Assembly: GCA_001939145.1 (NCBI GenBank)
Contig: LSRX01000252.1
Span: 107,957-171,956, forward strand
DNA from: Symbiodinium microadriaticum
Lineage: Eukaryota; Sar; Dinophyceae; Suessiales; Symbiodiniaceae
Direction of reading: 5' to 3'
DNA length: 64,000 nucleotides
Shown: positions 21,121-30,841 of the stretch, piece by piece
How the letters are laid out: every line of letters starts with the position of its first letter
Numbering within the stretch: position 1 is the stretch's first letter
The notes under the pieces: model-generated
The model's database searches: none
What the model was told of the DNA's origin: nothing
The model's input: the letters and a program-made list of their open reading frames with translations, nothing else
Made by a program: the position numbers and the translations under genes

Positions 21121-21578
21121 GAGGGATCTTTTTGGAAGGTCTGGGCGGTTATGTTATGAGCTGTTGGCCGGGGGGGTTCGGGCTAATTATAGGGGCTACG
21201 CAGTGTTGCGCTACGAGCTCAGGAGTTAAACGGCCTGAGGGTTTAGGACTTCGGGTTTAGGGTTCAGGGCGTAGGGTTTAGGGTTTTAGTGGTTTGGGGT
21301 TTCGGGCCTGAGGATTCCGGGCTGGAAGCTTTCGGGGTTTCCGGTAGAGGGCTTCCAGGCGGTAGGGGCTGAGTACCCAAGCCCCAAACAGGTTAAACCG
21401 TTTCAATTATGGTAGGGTTTAGGGTTTAGGGTTTAGGGTTTAGGGTTTATGGTAGTATTCTATACACCCGTTACAGGTGACCTACTCAGCTACTAAGATC
21501 CTATCAAGATGGAGGCTAAGGGTTTTGCAAGCCGTCACCCAAAGCCGAGCAGGCCGAGCTGGGTGAACGCGTGAGACG

Positions 21579-21634
21579 GTTTAGGGTTTAGGGTTTGGGG
21601 GGAACCCTAACCCCTCAACCCTAAACCCTAAGCC
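21579..21634. repeat. Head-to-head heptamer junction
   Basis: GGTTTAGGGTTTAGGGTTT is followed after six G residues by AACCCTAACCCCTCAACCCT, again in the order TTTAGGG then CCCTAAA. Confidence 0.8.
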
Positions 21635-22031
21635 GAAAAACTGCTAAACCCTCAGTCCTTGACCCTCAATCCCACAACCTATGACAAACCCTAAGCTAAG
21701 CATCCCTAAACACTACATCCATTGATTCGCATTGCCACGACTTCGGATGTTTGCAGCAATCAAGCCCGCACACCTCGAACCCTAGACACCGTTTCGCCTA
21801 ATGTGCGGGCCCTGATGATTGAAACAAGGCTTTAGGGGATATTGCAGTAGACTTGTATGTAACGAGCATTGAGGGGTAGCAGTTGCACTCATTCAGGCTT
21901 CTAAAAATTAACCACAGAGCTGAGACCACCGCAGTGAAGGGCGCCATGATGAGGCCGGCGTAATACGAAGCCATGGTGTAGAAAACCTCGAATTGTGATT
22001 GTCAGCTCAGGATCTTCGGGCTTCTGATTCA

Positions 22032-22079
22032 GGGGTTTAGGGTTTGAGGTTTAGAACCCTCAACCCTAAACCCTAAACC
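22032..22079. repeat. Head-to-head heptamer junction with 1-2 base loop
   Basis: GGGTTTAGGGTTTGAGGTTT then AACCCTCAACCCTAAACCC. The variant GAGG on one arm is matched by CCTC on the other, so the arms are true inverted copies and not two independent runs. Confidence 0.8.
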
Positions 22080-22189
22080 ATTTAAGGTTCAGGGCTTAGG
22101 GCTTCACGGATTGAGGGTTCAGGGTAGGAGGTTGTCGGACTTTGGGCTAGGGTTGAAGATGTCGGGCCTATTGCAGGAGCCCAAAGACT

Positions 22190-22284
22190 TACCGATACTA
22201 TTTTGGGGGGGTTCCCCAATATAGTTATAGTATAATATACCCCAAAGCCCCCAAACCCCTTTTCTAATTATGAAGGCCCCTATC
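22190..22284 (-). mobile_element. MITE-like element, family B, minus-oriented copy
   Basis: Read on the minus strand it begins AGGGGCCTTCATAATTAGAA and carries TATACTATAACTAT and a GGGGAACCCCC block like the other family B copies. Its far end (ACCGATACTAT) is degenerate and the last TIR bases are missing. Confidence 0.6.
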
Positions 22285-22370
22285 TTAGCAGCCTAGCACC
22301 CATTTCCCCCATTTCTGCCCACTGAGCTTGCTGACACCTTGTCTTGTAACCTGAAACTGGGATCTGGATC

Positions 22371-22568
22371 ATGATGAGAGTCTCTTCAAACGATTCTTCG
22401 AAAGATTTAGCAATGCACGTCGAATTATGCCAAGAAGTAGACAATACTGCCGAACATAAAGAGCCAAACAAAATATGGAACAATTCGGATGACCTATTGG
22501 AAGCGCTGAGAAACCCCATCGAACCGGCAGACCTCAGCACCAACAATTTCAGAGGTGATGATGTTTAG
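22371..22568 (+). CDS. Weak candidate ORF, 65 codons, acidic/polar
   Basis: A frame with varied, hydrophilic content (SSNDSSKDLA, then ELCQEVDNTAEHKE) whose stop codon TAG is supplied by the heptamer GTTTAGGG at 22565. The minus strand is also open over the same bases (22280-22546). Function unknown. Confidence 0.2.
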   Translation: MMRVSSNDSSKDLAMHVELCQEVDNTAEHKEPNKIWNNSDDLLEALRNPIEPADLSTNNFRGDDV

Positions 22569-22796
22569 GGTTTAGGGTTTAGGAGTTTAGGCCTTGGCAA
22601 CAGATCCGTTTGCATTCCTCCCAAAGTCGGTGGCCTTGAAGCTGCACATGCGCAGCCTGTGCCAAGATCCCCCAGGCTCTAGAATAGAAGCTACCCAAAA
22701 AACAGACCCACACCCTAAACTCAGGCTGTTTGGAAACTCCGGGCCCCAAGGCCCTAAGCCTAAACCCTAATCCCCCTGGATCTCCAACTGAGCGTT

Positions 22797-22930
22797 GGTA
22801 AACCCTAAACCCTAAAACCGAAACCCTAAACCCTAAACCCTAATCCCCCTAAACCCTAAACCCTCAACCCTAACCCTAAACCCAAAACCCTAAACTCCTA
22901 AACCCTAACCCAAACCCTAATCCCTCCCTA
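22797..22930 (-). repeat. CCCTAAA array
   Basis: About 15 units with CCCTAATCC and CCCAAAACC variants. Confidence 0.85.
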
Positions 22931-23030
22931 AACCTCCAACTGAGCTTTTGCTGAGACAAGGGCGATGAGCACGAAGAAGATCCCGAGCTTGGTGACGAAG
23001 GTGGAGCCTCCCCAGACCTGTCTTTTTTTT

Positions 23031-23300
23031 TTGGTTTAGGGTTTAGGGTTTAGGGGTTTAGGGTTTAGGGGTTTAGGGGTTTAGGGTTTAGGGTTTAGAA
23101 GCCTCCCCAGACCTGTCTTTAGGGGCTTAGGGTTTAGGTTTTAGGGTTTTAGGGCTTAGGGTTTAGGGTTTAGGGCTCCGGTTCAGGGTATAGGGTTTAG
23201 GCTTTAGGGCTCAGGTTCAGGGCTTAGGGTTTAGGGCTCCGGTTCAGGGTTTAGGGTTTAGGGGACCTGTCTGTAGGGCTTAGGGTTCAGGATTTAGGGT
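23031..23300 (+). repeat. TTTAGGG block with repeated CTCCGGTTCAGGG phrase
   Basis: The phrase CCTCCCCAGACCTGTCTTT flanks the first array on both sides (about 23006 and 23101), and GGGCTCCGGTTCAGGG recurs at 23173 and 23235. The block has therefore grown by duplication of heptamers together with unique phrases. Confidence 0.85.
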
Positions 23301-23330
23301 CTTTGGCAGGGAATTCGTATCGGATTTTGG

Positions 23331-23331
23331 N
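23331..23331. other. Single n, assembly join or uncalled base
   Basis: This one unresolved base sits exactly at the left edge of the 634-bp duplicated segment, which makes an assembly join likely. Confidence 0.9.
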
Positions 23332-23965
23332 GTTTACCACCTCAGCATGATGTCACTCACCCTGAATCCACTGAAGAATCATGGGTTTAGGGTTTAGGGC
23401 TATGCCCTAAACTTGGTCTCAAAGAACTCATATCTTACTTTCTTGTCCCTCTTTGACTACAACTTTAGGACAAGTAGTATGCTCGGTTGGTTGCAGGGGT
23501 CGCACAGTAGCTGATTTACTGCCACATGGTGCACTACTAAACCCTGAACCCCTAAAGCCCTAAACCCTAAACCCTAATCCAGACTGCAAGGTTGCAAACG
23601 CCCATGTCCGCCCTGAACCCCAGAATCCTAAACCCTTAACTCCTAAATCCGAACCCCTAGAACCCGGAGACCTCAAAGCCCAACCCCGCCTGTTACTACA
23701 ATAATCGTGTTTTTTTTGTAGGGTTCTGTTTCGGTAGTAGGCTAAGGTGGACCCTAAACCCCAGAATTCTAAACCCTTAACTCCTAAATCTGGAGGGTTC
23801 TGTTTCCGTAGGTTAAGGTGGACCCTATAACCTCAGAATTCTAAACCCTGAACCCTAAACCCCTAAAGCCCTAAACCCGAAACCCTAAAACCCCAAACCC
23901 GAAGCCCTAAACCCTAAACCCTCAACCTTAAACCCTAAACCCCTAAAGCCCTAAACCCTAAACCC
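23332..23965 (+). repeat. 634-bp exact direct duplication, copy 1
   Basis: Read base by base it equals 27489-28122 (offset 4157) with no difference found, including an eight-T run and all heptamer variants. Identity ends inside a heptamer array. It is mostly unique non-coding sequence and then CCCTAAA units. The neighbours differ completely. Confidence 0.9.
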
Positions 23966-24020
23966 TAAAACCCCAAACCCGAAGCCCTAAACCCTAAACC
24001 CTCAACCTTAAACCCTAAAC
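23861..24020 (-). repeat. 80-bp tandem duplication within CCCTAAA array
   Basis: The 80 bases at 23861-23940 are repeated at 23941-24020 with one difference (CCCGAAACCC against CCCTAAACCC). The second copy of the large duplication (27489-28122) has only one such unit before diverging. Confidence 0.9.
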
Positions 24021-24180
24021 CCCGAACCCTAAACCCTGAACCCTAAACCCTGAACCCTAAACCCTGAACCCTAAATCCTACACCTTAAACCCTAGATCTT
24101 AAACCCTAAACTTTGCCCTAAACCCTATAAGCCTTAAACCCTAATCTTTGAACCCTAGATTTTACCCTAAGCCCTATCAA
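24021..24180 (-). repeat. Decaying CCCTAAA block
   Basis: Alternating CCCTAAA/CCCTGAA units fade into CCTTAAACCCTAGATCT-like sequence. 24190-24740 beyond it is unique, with decayed TTTAGG phrases and no gene. Confidence 0.8.
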
Positions 24181-24747
24181 CTTTGATTTAACCCTAAAGT
24201 TGAAATCTTACAAGCCCTATAAACCTTAAGCATTAATTCAACCCCCATCGTGCCCAACCTAGAAGCTCGCGACTCGCGAGGCCACTTAGGAAATGTCTAG
24301 GCGCCCGGGCACAAAGAACCAAGGCAATCATGAAGCCAGACCCGAAGGCCTGCGGTAGCTTCCATGACTAGAGCTTTAGGACTTAAGTTTTTGGGGCTTC
24401 GGATTTTTGAGGTGTAGGGTTGAAGTTATGGGCCTTAGGACTTTAGGTTTTGGGATTAGGGCCTATAGGGTCTCAAGGTTTACATAGCCGAGTCTAGGGC
24501 TTGTAGCTCGCTTTTAGGGCTTCGGTTCGATGCTGCAGAGCCTATGCCTTCAGTCTGCATTGTAATTCTTTCGCTTCTTTTGGTTAGCCAGTTTTACGGT
24601 AAGGATCCTAACCCTAAAGCTAGAAACAAAGTAGTAAAGAAACGAAACTTCAATGGACAATCTACAGACTACAGGTTTACTGCTGCAGTGCCTCCAGCCT
24701 AGATCGCGCAACCTCAAACCCTGCAACCATACCGGTAGAAGGTGTCG

Positions 24748-24960
24748 GTGTGTGTGTGTGTGTGTGCGTGCGCGCGCGTGTGTGTGTGTGTGTGTTTGCG
24801 TGGGTGTGTGTGTGTGTGTGTATCTGTCTGTGTGTGTGTGTGCGTGTGCGTGTATGCGTGTGTGTTGGTGTGTGCACGCATGTGTGCCAGTGTGTGCTGG
24901 TGCGTGCGGGTGTCTGCACGTGCGTCTGTCTTTTTGCCTGCCTGCCTGCCTGCCTGTCGT
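24748..24960. repeat. (GT)n/CG compound tract ending in (TGCC)n
   Basis: A long TG/GT run interrupted by a GCGCGCG patch near 24770, followed by TGCC units at about 24935-24957. ORFs of 80-216 codons on both strands (Cys-Val or Thr-His strings) are translated repeat. The alternating purine-pyrimidine stretch with CG could adopt Z-DNA. Confidence 0.95.
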
Positions 24961-25223
24961 CTGTCGCAATCCGACTTTCTCGCTACCGCGAAGCCCAATA
25001 TCGAACGTACCCACCTTCAACTCAACCGGGCACCACAACCCAAAGCCCCCAATCCCAACTCCCCCGAAGCTTAAAACCCAGCACCCGCACACATCCAGCA
25101 CCCTTAAGCCAAAATCCGACAACCCTAAACCCCTAACCCCGAAAGCCAAAGGCCACCACCTATTGTAGAAGCCAGAAGTCTGGAGCATTAGTGTCCTCAT
25201 GCCCTCAAGCTGAAGTATATTGA

Positions 25224-25400
25224 ATCCTGGGACTAATCATCTTTAAGCCATGTTCCAACTTTCTAGGGTTCGCTACACACTGAGCCCTAAGCCCTAAACT
25301 CTCATCTGTCCCAGGTTCCAACTTTCTGAGTTTCGCTGTACTCTAAGCCCGATACCCCACACCCTGATCTTTACCCCATGTTCCAATTTTCTGGGATAAA
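25224..25400. repeat. Three tandem copies of the GTTCCAACTTTCTGGG repeat
   Basis: CATGTTCCAACTTTCTAGGGT (to 20 bases the same as at 14990) starts copies at about 25250, 25313 and 25378, spaced 63 and 65 bp, with heptamer-derived spacers. A single copy lies at 14963-15013. Confidence 0.75.
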
Positions 25401-25462
25401 CCCGAAACCCTAAACCCTAGACCCTAAACCCTACACTCTACACCCTACACTCTAAACCCTAA
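25395..25462 (-). repeat. CCCTAAA/CCCTACA array
   Basis: About nine units with CTACAC variants. 25470-26120 to the right is mixed unique DNA with TTTAGGG runs near 25968-26015 and no supported gene. Confidence 0.8.
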
Positions 25463-26128
25463 ACCCTACCGGCCTGCTTGCAGCCTGGGAAGTCCAAGGA
25501 TGGAGCTGCCATGAGCAAGGCTTCCACCTTGGCGGGTTTTAGGCCTTAGGGTGCAGGGTTCCAAAGTTTATGGAGCGTTTGGGGATAGTTAGGTTTATAG
25601 GTATAAATTTAAAGGTTTAGGCTGCAGGGCTCAATCTTGTTTTCTATGGCCTTCTGGGGTTGAGGCTTGTGGTTCGTGCTACAGTCTGCTAGAGCCCTAG
25701 CCTCCCAAATAGGGGTGACTACAATTACGAAAAGTTATCACATATTCTGGTTACTATTACCACTGAAAATGTTACTGTTACCCCTAAACCCTGAACCCTA
25801 GCATTGCTATGAGTATATGGTGGTTATCATTATCCCGATGTTGAGGCTTTGGGCTGTGCGGGCCTGGGATTCGTGTTGCGTCCTACTTGATGATTTTGGC
25901 CAGAAAGCCCTACATCCTCAACTCAAGCCCCAAGCCTTGAGGGTTGAGGGTTTAAGGACTCTTTTTAGGGTTTAGGGTTTAGGGTTTAGGGTTGGGTTTA
26001 GGGTTTAGGGCGCCCCTGTTTCAAAGCCGAAACAGCAATCCTTGAAACCCTACAACCTTAACTGCCTCAAGTAGTGTTGCAATGCAACTTCGCCTTAGAA
26101 GCCCAACTGCCATTCGAGCCCTACATGT

Positions 26129-26206
26129 GCAGTTCTCTAAAGTAGGGTCCCATTCTGGGGTCCTTCTTTATAAGGGTGCCGTACTACCCTAATTTAGAGA
26201 ACTACC
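26129..26206 (+). mobile_element. MITE-like element, family A, internally shortened copy
   Basis: The ends AGTTCTCTAA and TTAGAGAACTACC are inverted. The centre GGGTGCCGTACTA matches the other family A copies, but the following block (ATTGGGGACCTAAAAAGG) is absent. Confidence 0.75.
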
Positions 26207-26412
26207 AATGTATATCTATCCGTGGACCTTCACATTGATAGAACCTTATAACCACCCATGAATCCTCCTCAAGTACCCTACAGTAGCCACATAAGAGCCC
26301 TCTGATGAACTTACTGGTCCCTCAAGCCCCAAACCCTAAAGCCCTTACAATCACCCCAAAAAAGGGCTACAAAACCCCCAAAAGGAGACGCAAACCCTAA
26401 AAGGGTTTAGGC

Positions 26413-26607
26413 TTGAGGGTTATAGGGTTTAAAAATCTCCAAAGGCATATCCCCGAAATGCAGCCCTCAAAGCACCCCAGAGGATCCTGCTGCGCCCAGG
26501 GTCTCCAAAACTGCCAGGAGGGTAATGGCCAGCCAATACATGATGCCGACCTAGCAAGGGGGCCCTCATCATCAGAATCGGTTTTGGGGAGGCGTGACCT
26601 ACTATAG
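26413..26607 (+). CDS. Weak ORF, 64 codons
   Basis: No motif; polar, Cys-Cys near the middle. It runs into a family B remnant at its 3' end. Probably chance. Confidence 0.1.
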   Translation: MRVIGFKNLQRHIPEMQPSKHPRGSCCAQGLQNCQEGNGQPIHDADLARGPSSSESVLGRRDLL

Positions 26608-26657
26608 CTATAACAAAGAACCCCGAAACAGCGTTGGTAATTATTTAGGCCCCTATA
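26601..26657 (+). mobile_element. MITE-like element, family B, right half
   Basis: ACTATAGCTATAACAAAGAA then TTGGTAATTATTTAGGCCCC matches the right half of the copies at 19248 and 41029. The left half is missing. Confidence 0.65.
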
Positions 26658-26787
26658 TTCATAACAGTTTTACTCAAGGGATGGCTCAAAACGCCCCTCA
26701 AAGGTTTCTTGAGAGGTGTGGGGCCTTTTGCTTATGGCTTTAGGGACGTAGGGTTTAGGCACCGATCAGGGTTCCTGTAATGGCTCT

Positions 26788-26976
26788 GCTTATAAGCAGC
26801 GTTATAAGTGCCACAATATGGGTTACAAATATAAGCACCGTGCTTATAACCCCACCTATAACTATCTATGAACCTCCAAGCAGACCCTAAACCCTAAGCC
26901 CCTATGCAGCCCTTAGAAGAACTGATAAGGGCTATAGCTATAGCGACTATCCATGAACCTCCAAGTAGGGGGAAAC
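26788..26976. mobile_element. Two family F right ends
   Basis: ATAACTATCTATGAACCTCC at about 26857-26876 and GCGACTATCCATGAACCTCC at about 26951-26970 share the right-end phrase of 19026-19124. A related phrase (ACCACCCATGAATCCTCC) lies at 26250-26267. Complete left ends are not seen. Confidence 0.5.
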
Positions 26977-27104
26977 CAGCCTTAAGGGCTCTTTGAGGCT
27001 TCAGGACTTAGGAGGATGACCTTGTCGTTTTAGGCACCGGGCTCGAGAGGCTTGAGCGGTGCTTAGTTTGGCCGTAGGCTTGTGCTGTCTTGCTTTCCTG
27101 TTGG

Positions 27105-27195
27105 GGCCCCTAAACCCTAAACCCAACCCTAAACCCTAAACCCAAAAAGAGTCCTCAAGCCTTAAACCCTAAACCCTCAAAGAGTCCCTAAACCC
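27105..27195 (-). repeat. CCCTAAA run
   Basis: About nine decayed units, facing the TTTAGGG block at 27290-27430. Confidence 0.8.
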
Positions 27196-27289
27196 TGAAC
27201 ATCATAGAAAACCCTAAAAGGATCCTTGAAGGCGTTCTTTTTTAGGCGGTGACTTTTCGAGTGGGGTTTAGGACCTTATGAGCTTGTAG

Positions 27290-27430
27290 GGTGGGTTTAG
27301 GGTCTAGGGTTTGGGGGTTTGGGGAATTAGGGGTTTAATGTTTAGGGGTTTGGGGGTTTAGGGGTTTAGGGGTTAAGGGTTTGGGAGTTTAGGGGTTTAG
27401 GGTGTAGGAGTTTAGGGGTTTTGGGTTGCA
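27290..27430 (+). repeat. Octamer TTTAGGGG array
   Basis: Mostly eight-base units TTTAGGGG and TTTGGGGG rather than seven-base units. Confidence 0.85.
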
Positions 27431-27488
27431 GGGCTTAGGGCACTGAGCCTTTTTGGGGCTAGCCGGGCCGTGGACTTCAGGCTGTGGG

Positions 27489-28122
27489 GTTTACCACCTC
27501 AGCATGATGTCACTCACCCTGAATCCACTGAAGAATCATGGGTTTAGGGTTTAGGGCTATGCCCTAAACTTGGTCTCAAAGAACTCATATCTTACTTTCT
27601 TGTCCCTCTTTGACTACAACTTTAGGACAAGTAGTATGCTCGGTTGGTTGCAGGGGTCGCACAGTAGCTGATTTACTGCCACATGGTGCACTACTAAACC
27701 CTGAACCCCTAAAGCCCTAAACCCTAAACCCTAATCCAGACTGCAAGGTTGCAAACGCCCATGTCCGCCCTGAACCCCAGAATCCTAAACCCTTAACTCC
27801 TAAATCCGAACCCCTAGAACCCGGAGACCTCAAAGCCCAACCCCGCCTGTTACTACAATAATCGTGTTTTTTTTGTAGGGTTCTGTTTCGGTAGTAGGCT
27901 AAGGTGGACCCTAAACCCCAGAATTCTAAACCCTTAACTCCTAAATCTGGAGGGTTCTGTTTCCGTAGGTTAAGGTGGACCCTATAACCTCAGAATTCTA
28001 AACCCTGAACCCTAAACCCCTAAAGCCCTAAACCCGAAACCCTAAAACCCCAAACCCGAAGCCCTAAACCCTAAACCCTCAACCTTAAACCCTAAACCCC
28101 TAAAGCCCTAAACCCTAAACCC
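27489..28122 (+). repeat. 634-bp exact direct duplication, copy 2
   Basis: Identical by eye to 23332-23965. Here the sequence is continuous on both sides, with no n. After 28122 the array continues as CCCCTAAACCCCTAAAGCC, unlike copy 1. Confidence 0.9.
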
Positions 28123-28259
28123 CTAAACCCCTAAAGCCCTAAACCCTAAACCTCCGAATTCCCAACCCCTGCCCGGCATCGGCTTTGGGATCCCGGCGGA
28201 AGCACCGACAGCAGGGCCGAGAGCTCGTGAGATCATGTAGTAAGGCCTGGACTGTTGGG

Positions 28260-28425
28260 GAAGGTTTAGGGTTTAGGGGTTTAGGCTTAGGGCTTTAGGA
28301 TTTTAGGGTTTAGGGGTTTATTGTGGGGTTTCAGGGTTTAGGGTTTAGGGGTTTTCGGTTTAGGGTTTAGGACAGGTTTAGGGCTTAGGGTTGGACGTTT
28401 GGGAGGGTTTGGGGAGTTTAGGGTT
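28260..28425 (+). repeat. TTTAGGG block
   Basis: About 18 decayed units including TTTCGG and TTTAGGGG variants. Confidence 0.8.
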
Positions 28426-28678
28426 TCGGTTGTTTGGGTTGAAGGTTTTCGTTCACAGGGGTTGATAAGAGGCCCCTGTGGAAATGGCCCATCTGCATAG
28501 CATCTTCGGCCCATGACGGACGTAGGATGCCGGATTCAAGCATGCTTCGGGGTTCCTGAAGCAACAATTGAAGCCGCAATGATGAGAGCGTCAGGGCCCA
28601 AAATGCGCTTCTCCCCCAAAAATCTCCGCAGTTCAAAGCTCGGAGTTGGTTGTCTTAGGACCTGGAAGCTTGACCTCT

Positions 28679-28777
28679 GGGTAGTTCTCTAAATGAGCGT
28701 CCCTGTTCTAGGTCACCAAAATAGTACGGCACCCTCAAAAAGGACCCTAATAGGGGCCCCAGTTTAGAGAACTACCC
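28679..28777 (-). mobile_element. MITE-like element, family A, full copy
   Basis: 99 bp with ends GGGTAGTTCTCTAA and TTTAGAGAACTACCC. On the minus strand it carries GAGGGTGCCGTACTATTTTG, the family core. Confidence 0.8.
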
Positions 28778-28799
28778 ATCTGACACAGGCTTTACCGCC

Positions 28800-29032
28800 A
28801 TCACTGAAACCCCTACCCTGAACCCTGAACCCTAAACCCTGAACCTAAACCCTAAACCCTTAACCTTAAACCCTAAACCCTAAACCCTAAACCCTGAACC
28901 CTGAACCTTAAACCCTAAACTCTAAACCCTAAACCCTGAACCCTAAACCCTGAACCCTAAACCCTGAACCCTAAACCCTGAACCCTGAACCCTAAACCCT
29001 AAACCCTAAACCCTAAACCCTGAACCCTAAAC
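28800..29032 (-). repeat. CCCTAAA/CCCTGAA array
   Basis: About 32 units; CCCTGAA variants occur at fairly regular steps (often every second unit at 28925-28985), giving a 14-bp double unit. Confidence 0.9.
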
Positions 29033-29134
29033 CACCCCCAAAGAAGCAGCAGTTGGAAGCTCAGCTCCCGGCCCTCCCTTGCTCACCATACCCCCGGAGG
29101 AGACGATGGCACTCATGGAGGAAGTCCTGGATAA

Positions 29135-29192
29135 GTTTAGGGTTTAGGGTTTAGGGTTTAGGCTTAGGGTTTAGGGTTTAGGGTTTAGGGCT
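29135..29192 (+). repeat. TTTAGGG run
   Basis: Eight near-perfect units, opposite in orientation to the array ending at 29032. Confidence 0.85.
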
Positions 29193-29446
29193 TATGCTCC
29201 ATGTGTCCTTTAGAAGGATCGCAGCTGATTAAAGGAACCCTTTTAGGGAGCCCTTTGAGGAGCCCTCCTCGAGCTATGATTTAGGGGTTGTAAGGCTTCG
29301 AAGGAGTGTTTCGACATGTGGCAGTTGTATTTTTTTTGTGCCACATGCTTTCCAGGCAAAATGGGACACCGGCAGGCCAATAAGTACCTTCAGAAAGTAC
29401 CCGTTAGGGCCACCAAGCTTGGATCCCCTAAGGGTCCATGTTCTTA

Positions 29447-29498
29447 TTCTCTCTGTCTCTCCCTCTCTCTCTCTCTCCCTCCCTCCCTCCCTCCCTCG

Positions 29499-29571
<73 letters not shown>

Positions 29572-29589
29572 GCTCTCTCTGTCTCTCTC

Positions 29590-29622
<33 letters not shown>

Positions 29623-29626
29623 GTCT
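29447..29626. repeat. (CT)n pyrimidine tract
   Basis: About 180 bp of CT with scattered CCCT, CG and GT interruptions. Three ORFs over it (Ser-Leu strings) are translated repeat. Confidence 0.95.
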
Positions 29627-29639
29627 CAATCTATGTATA

Positions 29640-29785
29640 TAGTATATACGTATGCATATACATACATACATAAATACATACATACATACATACATACATA
29701 CATTCATACATACATACATACATACATACATACATACATACATACATACATACATACATACACACACATACATACATACATATTT
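29640..29785. repeat. (CATA)n tract
   Basis: About 28 CATA units with few interruptions directly after the CT tract. 29790-30160 to the right is unique with no gene. Confidence 0.95.
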
Positions 29786-30161
29786 ACTTATGTAAATGTA
29801 GACGTGAAAGCCAAGCAGAAGCCCCTTTCAGGTCAAAGCGTCATGTGTATATTATATGTAATTGGGGCCCTGATACTTCAAGAGCTTCTTTCAAGCAGGA
29901 GATGCGCTTGCCTGCTCGTTGACACTCCTAAACATCAAGCCCCCCTAAACCAAAACCCTAAACCCAAACAACCCTAAACCTATGCAAACCATCGTCAGCT
30001 CAGCACCAGGCGTACAGAAGGCGGCAGTGAAGGAGATCAGAACGCAGAGCAGGGCATGCAAGATGCCGGCCTGCCCGGGCTCGGTTTTGCCACTGTGGTG
30101 TTTGGAGGTTAGTGGTTTGGGGTTTGATTCAGGGCTGGTTAGGGTTAGCACCATGCAACTA

Positions 30162-30170
30162 CTACTACTG

Positions 30171-30229
<59 letters not shown>

Positions 30230-30231
30230 GT
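30162..30231. repeat. (ACT)n trinucleotide tract
   Basis: About 22 ACT/CTA units with one GCT interruption at each end. Read as poly-Leu on plus and poly-Ser on minus; neither is called. Confidence 0.95.
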
Positions 30232-30356
30232 ACTTGTAAGATGAGTTGCTTCGGGCATTCGGATTCATGACTGAAGCCTCCTGCCGACACCCAAACCCCA
30301 CGCAGGCCTCAGCCTGAAGAAGTCGACTTCGCTCTGAGTTATGGGGTTTATAGGGT

Positions 30357-30460
30357 TCCTTTAAAGCCTGCTATAAGGGTTCCTTTAAAAGGATCTACAA
30401 GGGTTTAGGGGTTTTGGGGGTTTAGGGTCCCTTTACAGCGTGCTATAAGGGTTCCTTTAG
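30357..30460. repeat. Two-copy phrase CCTTTAAAGC-CTGCTATAAGGGTTCC
   Basis: The phrase TGCTATAAGGGTTCCTTTA occurs at 30369-30388 and 30440-30459 with similar left flanks. The same GGGTTCCTTTAAAG word appears near 20155 and 53010. Confidence 0.6.
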
Positions 30461-30777
30461 GGTTTAGGGATTTTGGGGTTGTCCTTTTGTGAGCACAAGG
30501 TCTCGGGTTTAAGCTTAACCCTCAACCCTCGAACACCCGAAGACTGAGCTTCCTGAACAAATCCCCGAAGCCCAGTCAAGCAGTGAAGCTTTGGAGCAAG
30601 CCATACAATCCAAAACCGAAAACCCTTCTTGCGAAGCCTAGAATGCCTAGAAAGACCGAAATCACCGAAGCCCGAAAACTCGCCAAGTTTAACATCCGCG
30701 GCTACGGCTTTGGACTCAGGGACGCTGAGACCATCACAATAGGCACTCAATCATGAACCATGACAACGTTGATGAAC

Positions 30778-30838
30778 CTTTAAGGGTCCCAGTCCAAATA
30801 CAGTATGTTATGTACTTCGAGTACATGGACCCTTAGGG
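30778..30838. mobile_element. MITE-like element, family D, 61-bp copy
   Basis: Left end CTTTAAGGGTCCCAGTCC and right end GAGTACATGGACCCTTAGGG are inverted. The element is flanked by AAC on both sides (30775-30777 and 30839-30841), a 3-bp target duplication. Confidence 0.7.
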
Positions 30839-30841
30839 AAC

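Noticed and set aside
24550..25200. ORFs of 80-216 codons over the GT tract
   Set aside because: They are translations of a dinucleotide tract, open on both strands and in several frames.
29316..29977. ORFs over the CT and CATA tracts
   Set aside because: Low-complexity translations, open in all three plus frames.
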